Part shown: piece after piece, positions 7,901 through 16,026 of the stretch | Numbering within the stretch: position 1 is the stretch's first letter | Layout: each line of letters begins with the position of its first letter | Virus record (IMG/VR): IMGVR_UViG_3300028829_002476 | Coordinates: 1 to 22,409 of that record | Reading direction: 5' to 3' (one strand) | Length of the DNA: 22,409 nucleotides | Source of the DNA: a virus | Notes under the pieces: generated by a model | Told to the model about the DNA's origin: nothing | The model's database searches: none | Seen by the model: only the letters and a program-made list of their open reading frames with translations | Program-made: the position numbers and the translations under genes

Positions 7901-8256
7901 TGGAACAGTATCGCGTTCCGCAACCCTACGGATCTGATTGGCGCATTTGGGCCAACCGTGTGACTGCGTTTTTAATCCAAAACAAGTCAAATCTGGTGCA
8001 ACAAACGGGCAACGAAAGCGCCAAGGATGACGGCATTATGATGTGGTCGCGCGCTGGTTATCCCGTCGTTTCGGCGGGTGACGCATTCCGCGAGATAATC
8101 ATTAAGCGCGCCGTTCCAACGTCGAGCGTTGGCGCTGCCGGCGATACCGCTGGCATGGTGGCCGTCAGCGCAACCCATATTTACGTCTGCACAGCGGCGT
8201 ACGACAGTTCGACGAATATTTGGTCGCGCGCCGCGCTAACTGGGGGTGCTTGGTGA
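7900..8256 (+). CDS. Small conserved-looking virion-module protein, function unknown
   Basis: 118 residues. The ATG overlaps the previous stop (TAATG at 7898-7902), so translation is probably coupled to the nozzle gene; an upstream in-frame start at 7849 would overlap that gene by about 50 bases and is less likely. The N-terminal half (YGSDWRIWANRVTAFLIQNK) looks helical. The C-terminal half carries VAVSATHIYVCTAAYDSSTNIWSR, a strand-rich segment seen in phage fibre and tail accessory proteins where a short W-containing strand pair ends the chain. I do not recognise a named family. Position between the nozzle gene and the gp13-like gene suggests a tail-tip or assembly accessory role. Confidence 0.6.
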   Translation: MEQYRVPQPYGSDWRIWANRVTAFLIQNKSNLVQQTGNESAKDDGIMMWSRAGYPVVSAGDAFREIIIKRAVPTSSVGAAGDTAGMVAVSATHIYVCTAAYDSSTNIWSRAALTGGAW

Positions 8257-8612
8257 AAGACGAGCTGGAGCGCTGCAAACCTTGGATTGAGGCCGCCTTG
8301 CAATACAGCGGCGGCACGCACGATTGGATTGACGTGTGCGAGGGTATTTACAAGGGCACCATGCAGCTTTGGCCGGCGAAAGATTCGTGCTTGGTGACTG
8401 AGCTTATCACCTATCCGCGCACAAAGGTGTGCAACGTGTTTTTGGGCGGTGGCACACTTGATGAAATCATGGGCATGCACCCCGACGTTGTGCAGTGGGC
8501 GCAATACCAAGGCTGCAGTGCGTTAACAATGACAGGCCGATTTGGCTGGAAAAAACCACTGGCGAAACACGGCTGGAGGCCGCTTCACCAAAGTTATGTA
8601 AAGGAAATATAA
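8253..8612 (+). CDS. GNAT-fold-like protein, possible T7 gp13 counterpart
   Basis: 119 residues. The likely start is GTG at 8253, which overlaps the previous stop (GTGA) and has a GGGGGT ribosome site 5 bases upstream. No ATG is available nearby. The sequence has strands TMQLWPAKDSCLVTELITYP and KVCNVFLGGGTLDEIM, a helix DVVQWAQYQGCSALTM, then GRFGWKKPLAKHGW. The order of strand, helix and a closing '.W...L...GW' resembles the acceptor end of GNAT acetyltransferases. T7 gp13 (internal virion protein A) is a GNAT-like protein in the same place, after the tail tube genes and before the ejection proteins. No convincing acetyl-CoA loop (R/QxxGxG/A) is visible, so it may be structural rather than enzymatic. 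Confidence 0.5.
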   Translation: MKDELERCKPWIEAALQYSGGTHDWIDVCEGIYKGTMQLWPAKDSCLVTELITYPRTKVCNVFLGGGTLDEIMGMHPDVVQWAQYQGCSALTMTGRFGWKKPLAKHGWRPLHQSYVKEI

Positions 8613-8613
8613 G

Positions 8614-9570
8614 ATGAGTGGTGGCAAGGGCGGCACTGAAACGCAAGAAACGACAATACCAGAGTATATTAATCATTACGCGCAACAAAATTTACACCGC
8701 GCGGCAGAAGTGGCGCAGCTTGGCTACCAACCATATTATGGCCCAGATGTGGCGGCGCTAACGCCGCTGCAGGAAACGGCGATGGAAAACAACGCCAGCG
8801 CTGCTAATGCGTTTGGCATGGCGGTGCCGAAGCAAAACAGCTTAATGGACGCGCCAACCGAGTACGCCAATGGCGTGCGGGGCTATTCCTCTCAGCCTAT
8901 TTATCAAGATGCGGTTGACGCTTACACTGAGGCTAACCCAGATCAGGCCGCGCAATATAACGCGCTATTTGGCAATACGGTTGAAGCTTACAGCCCCCCT
9001 GCCCCAGCCATACAATACGCTGGGCCGGCCACCTCGGCGGGCGGTGGTGGCGACGAGACTATGCAGGACGATAGCTGGCCAACGCCTTATCAGTTTAATC
9101 AGCCGTTGAACGCAATTCCAGAGTTGGGGCCGGTCAATATCGACCCCGCCGGCAACGTGATAACCCGCGCGTTAAACATTGGCGATGGCCGCGAGGGTCA
9201 CGGCTCACCCGGTGACGGCACAGTGCTATGCACTGCGTATTGCAATCTCGGCTATTTGCCAGACGAGATTTGGACGCTGGACCGCGGGTACGGCGAAAAA
9301 CTGACAAGATCCTGCCCGGAACTATTGGACGGATACCGCCTGTGGGCGTCGCCAATCGCGCGCTTTATCCAGCGCAACGGCATTTTAAGCAAGGCGTTGC
9401 GGGCAATGCTTTGGCCGATTGTCAGAGCGTGGGCAGAGCAAATGGCGCACGAAATGCGCCCCAAAAAACACGCCGGAAATCTATTCGGCAAATTCATCAT
9501 GGCGATTGGTGAGCCTTTATGTCTGGCAATAGGCAAGACGTTCATCAAACGAAAAGCGGAGACAGTATAA
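8614..9570 (+). CDS. Internal virion / DNA-ejection module protein
   Basis: 318 residues. AAGGA lies 8 bases before the ATG. Residues 1-70 (MSGGKGGTETQET, LGYQPYYGPDVAALTPLQETAM) match the style of short N-termini found on phage ejection proteins. The middle (about 75-190) is low-complexity, rich in Ala, Pro, Gly, Asn and Gln. Residues about 200-310 form a distinct domain: VLCTAYCNLGYLPDEIW, LDRGYGEKL, then a W-rich helical part (YRLWASPIARFIQ, AWAEQMAHEM) and GNLFGKFIMAIGEPLC. I have seen this CTA..LGYLP..+W..M...G type domain at the end of other phage virion proteins, but no function is known to me. It corresponds in position to T7 gp14. Confidence 0.55.
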   Translation: MSGGKGGTETQETTIPEYINHYAQQNLHRAAEVAQLGYQPYYGPDVAALTPLQETAMENNASAANAFGMAVPKQNSLMDAPTEYANGVRGYSSQPIYQDAVDAYTEANPDQAAQYNALFGNTVEAYSPPAPAIQYAGPATSAGGGGDETMQDDSWPTPYQFNQPLNAIPELGPVNIDPAGNVITRALNIGDGREGHGSPGDGTVLCTAYCNLGYLPDEIWTLDRGYGEKLTRSCPELLDGYRLWASPIARFIQRNGILSKALRAMLWPIVRAWAEQMAHEMRPKKHAGNLFGKFIMAIGEPLCLAIGKTFIKRKAETV

Positions 9571-10337
9571 TGGCAGCTCCAGGCGGATACGGCGGCGGAC
9601 AGCCAACGTTGGCAAACAATGGCACGGGCACAGCTCCGGCGGGCCTTGGTAAAGGCGGCGTTGGCGGCCAACCATTTAACGTAAATCAAGCGGCATCCGG
9701 CGCATTGCAAGGCGCAATGGGCACGACTGCGCAAGGCATGCAGTACCAGCCAATACAAGCGGCTAATCTTATGGGGTCGTATCAAAATCCATACGAGCAG
9801 CAAGTTGTTGACCGCACAATGCGCGACCTTGGCACAGCGCAAGCGCAATCGCTAAACCAGCTCGACGCGCAAGCCAGCGCGGCCAACGCCTTTGGCGGAT
9901 CGAGGCACGGCATTGAGGGCGCAGAAACGCGCGGACTGTACGCGCAAAAAGCAATTGACGCCGTCGGCGGCTTGCGAAATCAAGGCTTTAACACGGCGCT
10001 CGGTGCCGCTCAGTTTGATGTGGGTAACCGCAATAACGCAATGGCGACACGCCTTGGCGCGGCTAATCAAATGGCGGGTTTGGGCGGCCAAGCGTTTAAC
10101 ATTGGTCAGGCAATCCAGACCAACCAAATGCGCGACGGCATGATGCGGCAAGGCTTGCAGCAAGCTCTGATTGACGCGGCGAAAGAGCGCTACGCGGGAT
10201 ACACCGGCGCGCCAATGGTAAGCCTCGGCGCAATGAATAGCGCGCTCGGCATTACGCCGGCACCCACAAGCACCACGACGAGCCGCAATCCTGGCCTGTT
10301 TGATTTGTTGAGCGTTGGGGCAATGATGGCGTTATGA
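9570..10337 (+). CDS. Gly/Ala/Gln-rich internal virion protein
   Basis: 255 residues from ATG 9570, which overlaps the previous stop (TAATG); GGAGA lies 8 bases upstream and decides this start over the in-frame ATG at 9519. The first 60 residues are Gly-rich and probably disordered. The central part (about 65-215) is helical and rich in Ala, Gln and Asn, with ANLMGSYQNPYEQQVVDRTM, AQASAANAFGGSRHGIEGAE and repeated GLGGQAFN/GFNTALGAAQFD segments. ANAFGGSRHG is a recurring motif in the small ejection proteins of short-tailed phages. The likely role is in the ejectosome that crosses the cell envelope with the neighbouring products. The exact family was not recognised. Confidence 0.55.
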   Translation: MAAPGGYGGGQPTLANNGTGTAPAGLGKGGVGGQPFNVNQAASGALQGAMGTTAQGMQYQPIQAANLMGSYQNPYEQQVVDRTMRDLGTAQAQSLNQLDAQASAANAFGGSRHGIEGAETRGLYAQKAIDAVGGLRNQGFNTALGAAQFDVGNRNNAMATRLGAANQMAGLGGQAFNIGQAIQTNQMRDGMMRQGLQQALIDAAKERYAGYTGAPMVSLGAMNSALGITPAPTSTTTSRNPGLFDLLSVGAMMAL

Positions 10338-11722
10338 GGCCCGATTTCGACATAATCAAGCGGGATATTTTTCGCGGCGAAAGCGGCGGCGATTACAACG
10401 CGCTGTTCAACTATCAGAACCGCCCCGGCGGCCTGTTTGACGATGTTAAAATTACCGACATGTCGGTAGACGCTGCGCTGGACTTTGCGCAGCCCAGATC
10501 CGGCTATGGCAACTATGTTAAAATGGCCAACCCAGAAGGCGAATATGCCACGCCGATGGGCGCTTATCAGGTGGTTGGCAACACGTTAAAAATGGCCAAG
10601 CGCGGCCTTGGGCTGCGCGGCGACGAGCTAATGACGCCAGCACTGCAGGACCGCATTGGCCGCTATATTTACGACAAGCAAGGCACCGGCGCGTGGGCCG
10701 GATACAAAGGGCCAGCCTATGGCCCAGCAAACGCAAAACAGGAGGCCGCCCCGATGCTGCCAGCACAACAGCAAGGGCCGCGCGGCCTACTTGAGCAATT
10801 CGGCTTGCAGAAAATGCAACCCGGTGCCGCCGGCGAAACGGGGCAAAAGTTTTACCAGCGCGACAGTTTTAAAGACGCGGCGGGCCGCATGGCGTTGGCG
10901 TTCAACTCGCTGCGATTAAACCCTGACCCCAATCTGGCGGGCATGGTGGCCGACGTGCGCAACCAGCGCACCGAGAAAAACGCGCGGAATAAAACGGTGG
11001 AATATCTGCGCGCCAACGGAATGAGCCAATACGCCGACATGATTGAGGCGGGCCAACTGCAGGCGAGCGCTGTGTTGGGCGCGATTATGCAGAAAAGCAT
11101 GGCTGGCACTGACTCCAGCAAGACGCAAAAACTAATTATGGACGCGCGGAAAGAATTTACCTCCTTGCCGGGGGTTAAAAAGTTTTCGGATGTGGCGTTT
11201 TCTTACTCAAGGCTTGGAGCCTCTTCAAGCGACCCATCCGCCGCTGGCGATTTGGCAATGATATTTAATTTTATGAAAATGCTTGATCCTGGGGCAAGCG
11301 TTATGGAGGGCGACGTCGCCAATGCACAAAATGCCGGTGGCGTTAGCGACAGAATACGCAGCACGTATAACAGCATTTTGAACGGCAAGCGACTTTCGGA
11401 TACGCAGCGCGCAGACTTTGTGACAAGAGGCACGAAACTATATCAAAGCGCGCAGTCACAATATCAATCAATTGCAGATCAATATGGCGGATTTGCACAA
11501 AACGCCGGATTGGACCCCGGTCAGGTCATTCCTGACTTTAGTTATTCTGGCGGTGAAATCGCAATCCCAGAAGTCACAGACGGGAGCAGCGATATTCCGC
11601 CAATGCCAACTGGCGACACTGTTAATGGCCAGCCCATGACGCAAGCACAATGGGAAAGTCTTTGGAGCAGAGCGTCTGGCGAGGACAAAGAGCATTTTAG
11701 ACAAAACGGAAGGTTGCCTTAG
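10334..11722 (+). CDS. Virion-associated lytic-transglycosylase-like / ejection protein
   Basis: 462 residues. ATG overlaps the previous stop (ATGA). Residues about 7-125 look like a lysozyme/SLT-type domain: IFRGESGGDYNALFNYQNR with Glu16 as the candidate catalytic acid, PMGAYQVVGNTL (residues 74-85, matching the 'GxxQ' second motif), and a closing ALQDRIGRYIYDKQGTGAWAGYKG. The remainder (about 135-462) is helical, rich in Ala, Gln and Asn, ending in a Pro/Gly-rich tail with DIPPMPTGDTVNGQPMTQAQW. Such virion muramidases open the peptidoglycan locally during DNA entry, as T7 gp16 does. It sits between two other ejection-type genes, which supports a role in entry rather than lysis. Activity is inferred from motifs. 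Confidence 0.66.
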   Translation: MRPDFDIIKRDIFRGESGGDYNALFNYQNRPGGLFDDVKITDMSVDAALDFAQPRSGYGNYVKMANPEGEYATPMGAYQVVGNTLKMAKRGLGLRGDELMTPALQDRIGRYIYDKQGTGAWAGYKGPAYGPANAKQEAAPMLPAQQQGPRGLLEQFGLQKMQPGAAGETGQKFYQRDSFKDAAGRMALAFNSLRLNPDPNLAGMVADVRNQRTEKNARNKTVEYLRANGMSQYADMIEAGQLQASAVLGAIMQKSMAGTDSSKTQKLIMDARKEFTSLPGVKKFSDVAFSYSRLGASSSDPSAAGDLAMIFNFMKMLDPGASVMEGDVANAQNAGGVSDRIRSTYNSILNGKRLSDTQRADFVTRGTKLYQSAQSQYQSIADQYGGFAQNAGLDPGQVIPDFSYSGGEIAIPEVTDGSSDIPPMPTGDTVNGQPMTQAQWESLWSRASGEDKEHFRQNGRLP

Positions 11723-13576
11723 ATGGCTGATTACACTGAAAGGTTTAATGCTGAAGTGCCAAAACAGCGCGTCAGGGCTATGGCGCAAGGGCTATCATTT
11801 GGCGGGGCTGACGAGATTGAAGCGCGCGCCACGTCATTATTAACAGGCCGTCCATATGACGAGGTATTGGCCGAAATACGCGAAAAGTTAAAAGCATACC
11901 AAAAGGCCGAGCCAATTAAGTCGGCGCTATACGAGGGCGGCGGCGCAATTTTGCCTGCACTAGCGGCAGCACCATTTACCGGCGGCGGTTCTATCCCCGC
12001 AACGGCTTTGCGCATGGGTTTACTCGGCGCTGCCGAGGGCGGCGCTTATGCGTTTGGCACTGGCGAAGGCGGCGCAAAAGAACGCCTGTCACGGGTGCCA
12101 GGTGGCGCAGCGGTTGGCGGCGTTTCCGGCGTTGTTGGCGGAAAGGTGGCGCAAGCCGGCGTATCGGCGGTTGAGGCGTTGGTTGACGCAACCCGCAGAA
12201 TAGTAGGCCGGCGAGGGTCTAGCATTGTAGAAAATGAAATACAGAGGCTTGCAGAGCAAACGGGTCGCACCGTTGATGAAATTGCGCAAGACATATTTGA
12301 CGGCAAAATCCTTGCGGAAAACCAGACAATACGCGCAGCCGTAAAGGCTATTCGCGGCAAGGGTGGACCGGCGGCGGGTATTATTACTGGCGCGCTAAAG
12401 CGCCGGCCAGAGCAAACGCGCGGCGAGGCAATGGGCGCACTACAGCGCAATCTGACTGAGGGCGGCCAAGGCGCACCTATACTTGCAGAGCGCAGGGCGT
12501 CGGAGATTTTGACCAAGAAAGCCGAAAACCAAGCATACGAGCCGTTTAAAACGCAACCCGTATCACCAACGGTTTTTGCAGAGCTGGCCGGTACGCTGCA
12601 AAAAGTGCCAAAAGCGGGCGCGGAATTGTTAGAGCAATTTCAAGCGCGCACCGGCACAAAGCCTCTGTTTAGAGAGGTTGATGGTGAGGTCCAATTTGCC
12701 AGACTGCCGACAGTAGAAGAGGCAGAGCAAGTGCGCCGCGCAGTCGGAAATCGCGCATCAAGCCTATACCGAGGCGGGCAAGGCGGTGCCGGTGAAGCCG
12801 TTAACGACGTGCAGGAAAATTTACGCAACGTGCTGGACTTTGAGGTTCCCGAATTAATGACGGCACGGGCGCAGGCTAAGGCAGTGCGCGATGAGCGAGA
12901 TTCGTTTACGGCGGGTCGCAAGGCACTGCAGGGCGACGTTTACGAGCGCATGGAAGAGCTGGGCGATTTGGCAGCGGACCCTAACAAGCTGGCTGCGTAT
13001 CGCACCGGGTTTTTATCGTTATTGCAAGGCCGCGCCGCAACAAATGCGCGGGCCAGTATGATGCGCAATCTTGCCAATCCAGAATCAAAAGAAAACATGA
13101 TTTTGCGGGCGTTGGTGCCAGAGGATAAAATTGACGCGGTTATTAAGCGCTTAGAGACTGCAACAGACAGTCAAAACACAGCGGACGTTGTTTTAAAAAA
13201 CACGCAAACCGCCGAAACAATGATGGCCGGAAAGCGCGAGGGGTCAGGTTTGTCAGCGGTTGATATGCTAGGCGTTGCGCGCGGGGAAATCGGCTCAATT
13301 ATGCAGGTCGGCAGTAAGTTTGCAGATATGTTTGCGCGCGAATTAAGCGACGCAGACCGCGCACGCGTTGCGCGCATTCTTGTGTCAGAAAACCCTGATT
13401 TGGTTCGGCGGGCGCTGCAAGATGACGGTGGCGTTGCAGCACTGCAAGATTGGATCTCACGAAACAAAGGGCGGGTAACGCGTGGCGCATCTCGCGCATC
13501 AACAGTCACGGCTGCAGGGCCGGCGGGTGATTATTCAGCGCCATTAACTCAAGGTCTATTAAGCGGGCCACGGTAA
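11723..13576 (+). CDS. Large DNA-ejection protein (internal virion)
   Basis: 617 residues. The ATG follows the preceding TAG directly, and GGAAGG lies 8 bases before it. The start, with MAQGLSFGGADEIEA, RATSLLTGRPYDEVLAEIR and a helical AYQKAEPIKSALYEGGG, is a layout I recognise from large virion/ejection proteins of short-tailed phages. Residues about 70-150 are a Gly/Ala-rich hydrophobic stretch (ILPALAAAPFTGGG, VGGVSGVVGGKVAQAG) that could insert into membrane. The rest (150-617) is mainly charged helix with many Arg, Glu, Gln and Ala, suited to a long coiled tube. It lies next to the portal gene. Role: passage of DNA across the envelope. No enzymatic motif was found. Confidence 0.6.
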   Translation: MADYTERFNAEVPKQRVRAMAQGLSFGGADEIEARATSLLTGRPYDEVLAEIREKLKAYQKAEPIKSALYEGGGAILPALAAAPFTGGGSIPATALRMGLLGAAEGGAYAFGTGEGGAKERLSRVPGGAAVGGVSGVVGGKVAQAGVSAVEALVDATRRIVGRRGSSIVENEIQRLAEQTGRTVDEIAQDIFDGKILAENQTIRAAVKAIRGKGGPAAGIITGALKRRPEQTRGEAMGALQRNLTEGGQGAPILAERRASEILTKKAENQAYEPFKTQPVSPTVFAELAGTLQKVPKAGAELLEQFQARTGTKPLFREVDGEVQFARLPTVEEAEQVRRAVGNRASSLYRGGQGGAGEAVNDVQENLRNVLDFEVPELMTARAQAKAVRDERDSFTAGRKALQGDVYERMEELGDLAADPNKLAAYRTGFLSLLQGRAATNARASMMRNLANPESKENMILRALVPEDKIDAVIKRLETATDSQNTADVVLKNTQTAETMMAGKREGSGLSAVDMLGVARGEIGSIMQVGSKFADMFARELSDADRARVARILVSENPDLVRRALQDDGGVAALQDWISRNKGRVTRGASRASTVTAAGPAGDYSAPLTQGLLSGPR

Positions 13577-13585
13577 GGACACGAC

Positions 13586-15691
13586 ATGCAAACAGAACCA
13601 AAGACCCGCGAGCAAATAGAGGCAATCGTTCAAAACGCCGTTGAAGAGGCGGTTGAATTTGTCGAGGCAGAGCTGCGCGACGAGCGCATAAAGGCACAGC
13701 ATTACTACGATGGGCAGGTCTATATCGGCCACGAGGATGGCCGCAGCAAGGTCGTGGCCACCAAAGTGCGCGACGTGGTGCGAGCGGTTAAACCCAGCCT
13801 CATGCGGGTCTTTTTAAGCACGTCACGCCCGGTGGAATACGTGCCGCGCCGGCCCGACCAGACTGCACACGCAGAGCAGGCAACGGCCTTTATGCACCAC
13901 GAATTTGAGCGGCTAAACGGGCATAAGATTTTGGGCGATGCTTTTCACGATGCACTGGTAAAAAAACAGGGCATCATTAAGGCATATTACAAGAATTATC
14001 CGCACGCCGAGATATACACGTACACTGATTTAAACGACGATGAATTGACCATGCTGGCCAGCGAGGACGGCGTGGAAATCATTGAGCAAACCACCGAAAT
14101 GACAGCCGCCATTGATGAGATGGGCATGCAGGTTGAAGCGCCGGTGCATGCGGTGAAACTCAGCCGGCAATCAACGCGCGGCGAGCTGTGCGTTGAGTCG
14201 GTCCCACCAGAAGAATTTTTCGTCAACGATACGGCTAGATCGTTGTCTGATGCGTATATCGTCGCGCACCGTACGGAAATGCGTATGGGCGACGTGCTGG
14301 CGATGGGGTTTGACCCAGAGCAAGTGATGGATCTGGACAGCTTTGATAATGGCGTTAACGGCGATGAAGAGGAAGACTTTGCGCGCACCGGCTACAGTAA
14401 CTCCAGTAGTGCCGAGGACGCTGACGCTGATGAAATGAAGCCGGTGACAATCACCGAGGCCTACATGCGTCTCAGCATCGACACCGACACGCCGGTACTG
14501 CACAAGTTTGTGCTGGGCGGCACGTCATACACCTTGCTGGACTTTGAGCCGTGCGATGAGCTGCCTTTTGCCAAGCTAGAAATTGATCCAGAGCCGCACG
14601 CATTTTTCGGGCGCAGCTTGGCCGAGATCGTAATGAACGACCAAGATGCGGCAACAAGCGTGTTGCGTGGCATTCTTGATAACGTTGCTATGGTTAACAA
14701 CCCGCGCATTGCTATTACCCCCGGCGTAAACGTGGACGATTTGTTAAACTCGGAAATTGGCTCAGTGGTGCGTATGCAGCAAATGGGTCAGGCGCAAGAG
14801 CTGACAACGCCATTCGTGGCGGGCCAAACGCTGTCCGCGCTCACCTATCTGGACGGGTTGGTCGAGCAGAAAACCGGCGTGACGCAAAATATGGCGCTTA
14901 ACCCGGACGCCATGCAAAGCACTGCCGCCGCTGGCATTAGCGCAACGGTTGAGGCTGCCGCTGCGCAAGTTGAAATGTACACGCGCAACCTGGCATCTGG
15001 AGTGAAAGATCTGTTCGGCATTATGCTGCGTCTAATGATTAAGAATTGCGACGAAGAGCAAATGATGCGAATTTCTGGAGGGTTCCAGAAGGTGGACCCC
15101 CGCGTTTGGGACAGCACGATGGACATACAAGTAAACGTCGGCCTCGGCACTGGACGCGAGAAAGAAAAACAAGCGGCGCTGCAACAAGCGTTGCAGATGC
15201 AGACGATGGTTTATCAACAGTACGGCCCTCAGAATGGCCTAGTCAGCCTGACCAACATACGCAACACATTGGCCGACGCTCTGGCTGCGTCAGGCGTGAG
15301 GAATGCTGATCGGTATTTCGCGCCCATCACTGAAGAGATTGAGCAACAGATGTTGCAAATGCAGCAACAAGCCCAAGCCCAGCAAGGCCAGCAAGATCCC
15401 AACGCGGCGTTCCTGCAGGCAGAACAAATGAAAGCGCAAGCCAAGATGCAGGGCGACATGGCAAGACTGCAGCTAGACGGCCAAAAAGCAATGGCCGAGG
15501 AACAGCGCAAACGGCAAGAAATGGCTATGCAGGACGATTTGCGCAGGGATCAAATGGCGCAAGACTTGCTGGTTGATGCAGCGCAAACATATGGAAAATA
15601 TGGCACTGCAGTGGACGTGGCGCGGGTCAAAGCGGAGCAAGATAAGCTGCGCACACTGACCGGCGTGGCGCAAGGCCAACAACGCCAATAA
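13586..15691 (+). CDS. Portal protein
   Basis: 701 residues, close to the P22 portal (725). AAGGA lies 6 bases before the ATG. The N-terminus (residues 25-110: AELRDERIKAQHYYDGQ, VVATKVRDVVRAVKPSLMRVF, STSRPVEYVPRRPDQ) is typical of P22-type portals: an acidic helix, then the 'V.+.V....P.L...F' segment. The central clip and wing parts follow. The segment FGRSLAEIVMNDQDAATSVL (about 345-365) and the NPRIAI.PGVN strand are common portal features. The C-terminal 110 residues are Gln-rich helix (EQQMLQMQQQAQAQQGQQD and onward), matching the barrel/crown that some podovirus portals extend into the capsid. The portal is the dodecameric DNA entry ring and docks terminase and the tail adaptor. Scaffold and capsid genes follow directly. 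Confidence 0.88.
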   Translation: MQTEPKTREQIEAIVQNAVEEAVEFVEAELRDERIKAQHYYDGQVYIGHEDGRSKVVATKVRDVVRAVKPSLMRVFLSTSRPVEYVPRRPDQTAHAEQATAFMHHEFERLNGHKILGDAFHDALVKKQGIIKAYYKNYPHAEIYTYTDLNDDELTMLASEDGVEIIEQTTEMTAAIDEMGMQVEAPVHAVKLSRQSTRGELCVESVPPEEFFVNDTARSLSDAYIVAHRTEMRMGDVLAMGFDPEQVMDLDSFDNGVNGDEEEDFARTGYSNSSSAEDADADEMKPVTITEAYMRLSIDTDTPVLHKFVLGGTSYTLLDFEPCDELPFAKLEIDPEPHAFFGRSLAEIVMNDQDAATSVLRGILDNVAMVNNPRIAITPGVNVDDLLNSEIGSVVRMQQMGQAQELTTPFVAGQTLSALTYLDGLVEQKTGVTQNMALNPDAMQSTAAAGISATVEAAAAQVEMYTRNLASGVKDLFGIMLRLMIKNCDEEQMMRISGGFQKVDPRVWDSTMDIQVNVGLGTGREKEKQAALQQALQMQTMVYQQYGPQNGLVSLTNIRNTLADALAASGVRNADRYFAPITEEIEQQMLQMQQQAQAQQGQQDPNAAFLQAEQMKAQAKMQGDMARLQLDGQKAMAEEQRKRQEMAMQDDLRRDQMAQDLLVDAAQTYGKYGTAVDVARVKAEQDKLRTLTGVAQGQQRQ

Positions 15692-15693
15692 AT

Positions 15694-15735
15694 CAACATA
15701 TAGTGTTCAGCGTCTAATTTTTACTACATATAGTA
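15694..15735 (+). promoter_or_regulatory. Second pair of dyad-like sites, 30 bp apart
   Basis: TCAACATATAGT (15693-15704) and ACTACATATAGT (15723-15734) agree at 10 of 12 bases and start exactly 30 bp apart, the same spacing as the pair before the 6419 gene. In the second copy TACTA and TAGTA form inverted arms around CATA. Consensus over all four copies is roughly CwACATrTnGT. Each copy also contains TATAGT, a near -10 element, so this pair could be promoter elements instead of operators. Confidence 0.42.
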
Positions 15736-15748
15736 TTTCTGTTAAAAT
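15720..15748 (+). promoter_or_regulatory. Possible extended -10 promoter for the capsid module
   Basis: TTTACT (15720-15725, 4 of 6 matches to the -35 consensus), a 17-base spacer and TAAAAT (15743-15748) with TG at the extended position (15740-15741). It would start transcription near 15755, within the hairpin before the 15778 gene. Moderate to weak; the two upstream TATAGT copies are alternative -10 elements. Confidence 0.35.
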
Positions 15749-15774
15749 CCCGGCGAAGCGATTTGCCGGGATTT
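15745..15774 (+). terminator. Perfect 10-bp hairpin: terminator and/or ribosome-site cover
   Basis: AAATCCCGGC (15745-15754) pairs perfectly with GCCGGGATTT (15765-15774) around a 10-base loop. The 3' arm contains GGGA, the best ribosome site for the ATG at 15778, six bases away. The hairpin could end portal transcripts (a short ATTT follows the GC core) and, in read-through messages, hide the ribosome site. Transcripts starting inside it (near 15755) would escape folding. Which role is real is inference. Confidence 0.55.
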
Positions 15775-15777
15775 CCT

Positions 15778-16020
15778 ATGTCAACCGACGTCAAAATTAA
15801 AGCGGAAGATGCTAAACGTCTGAAATTAGACACAGCTTTCCTCCAATTTATGAACGACGTGCGCGACGCACAAATCCAGACATTCCGCTCCAGCACTGCC
15901 GAGCAAATCGAGCAGCGCGAAAACGCGCACGCAATCCTGCGAGCGCTGGATCTGGTTGAGGCGCAACTCGACGCGGCGATTGTCGCAGAGACGCTGAAAA
16001 GCCGCAGAAAAAACAGGTAA
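15778..16020 (+). CDS. Small helical protein between portal and scaffold
   Basis: 80 residues from ATG 15778, with GGGA 6 bases upstream inside a hairpin. An in-frame TTG at 15763 would start inside the hairpin and is less likely. The sequence is almost all helix and strongly charged: KIKAEDAKRLKLDTAFLQFM, then IQTFRSSTAEQIEQRENAHA, with a second helix LRALDLVEAQLDAAIVAETL and a basic tail KSRRKNR. No Cys and no membrane segment. Small genes in this place in other podoviruses are often of unknown function; a capsid-assembly or scaffold helper role is plausible. Family not recognised. Confidence 0.66.
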   Translation: MSTDVKIKAEDAKRLKLDTAFLQFMNDVRDAQIQTFRSSTAEQIEQRENAHAILRALDLVEAQLDAAIVAETLKSRRKNR

Positions 16021-16026
16021 GCACCG

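Noticed and set aside
7430-7990. 186-residue - strand frame
   Set aside because: Complement of the nozzle gene and the start of the next; no domain or ribosome site.
9252-9848. 198-residue - strand frame
   Set aside because: It covers the ends of two well-supported + strand genes and is rich in Cys, Arg, His and Leu, typical of a complement frame.
12046-12516. 156-residue - strand frame
   Set aside because: Complement of the large ejection gene; Pro/Ser/Arg-rich sequence with no domain.
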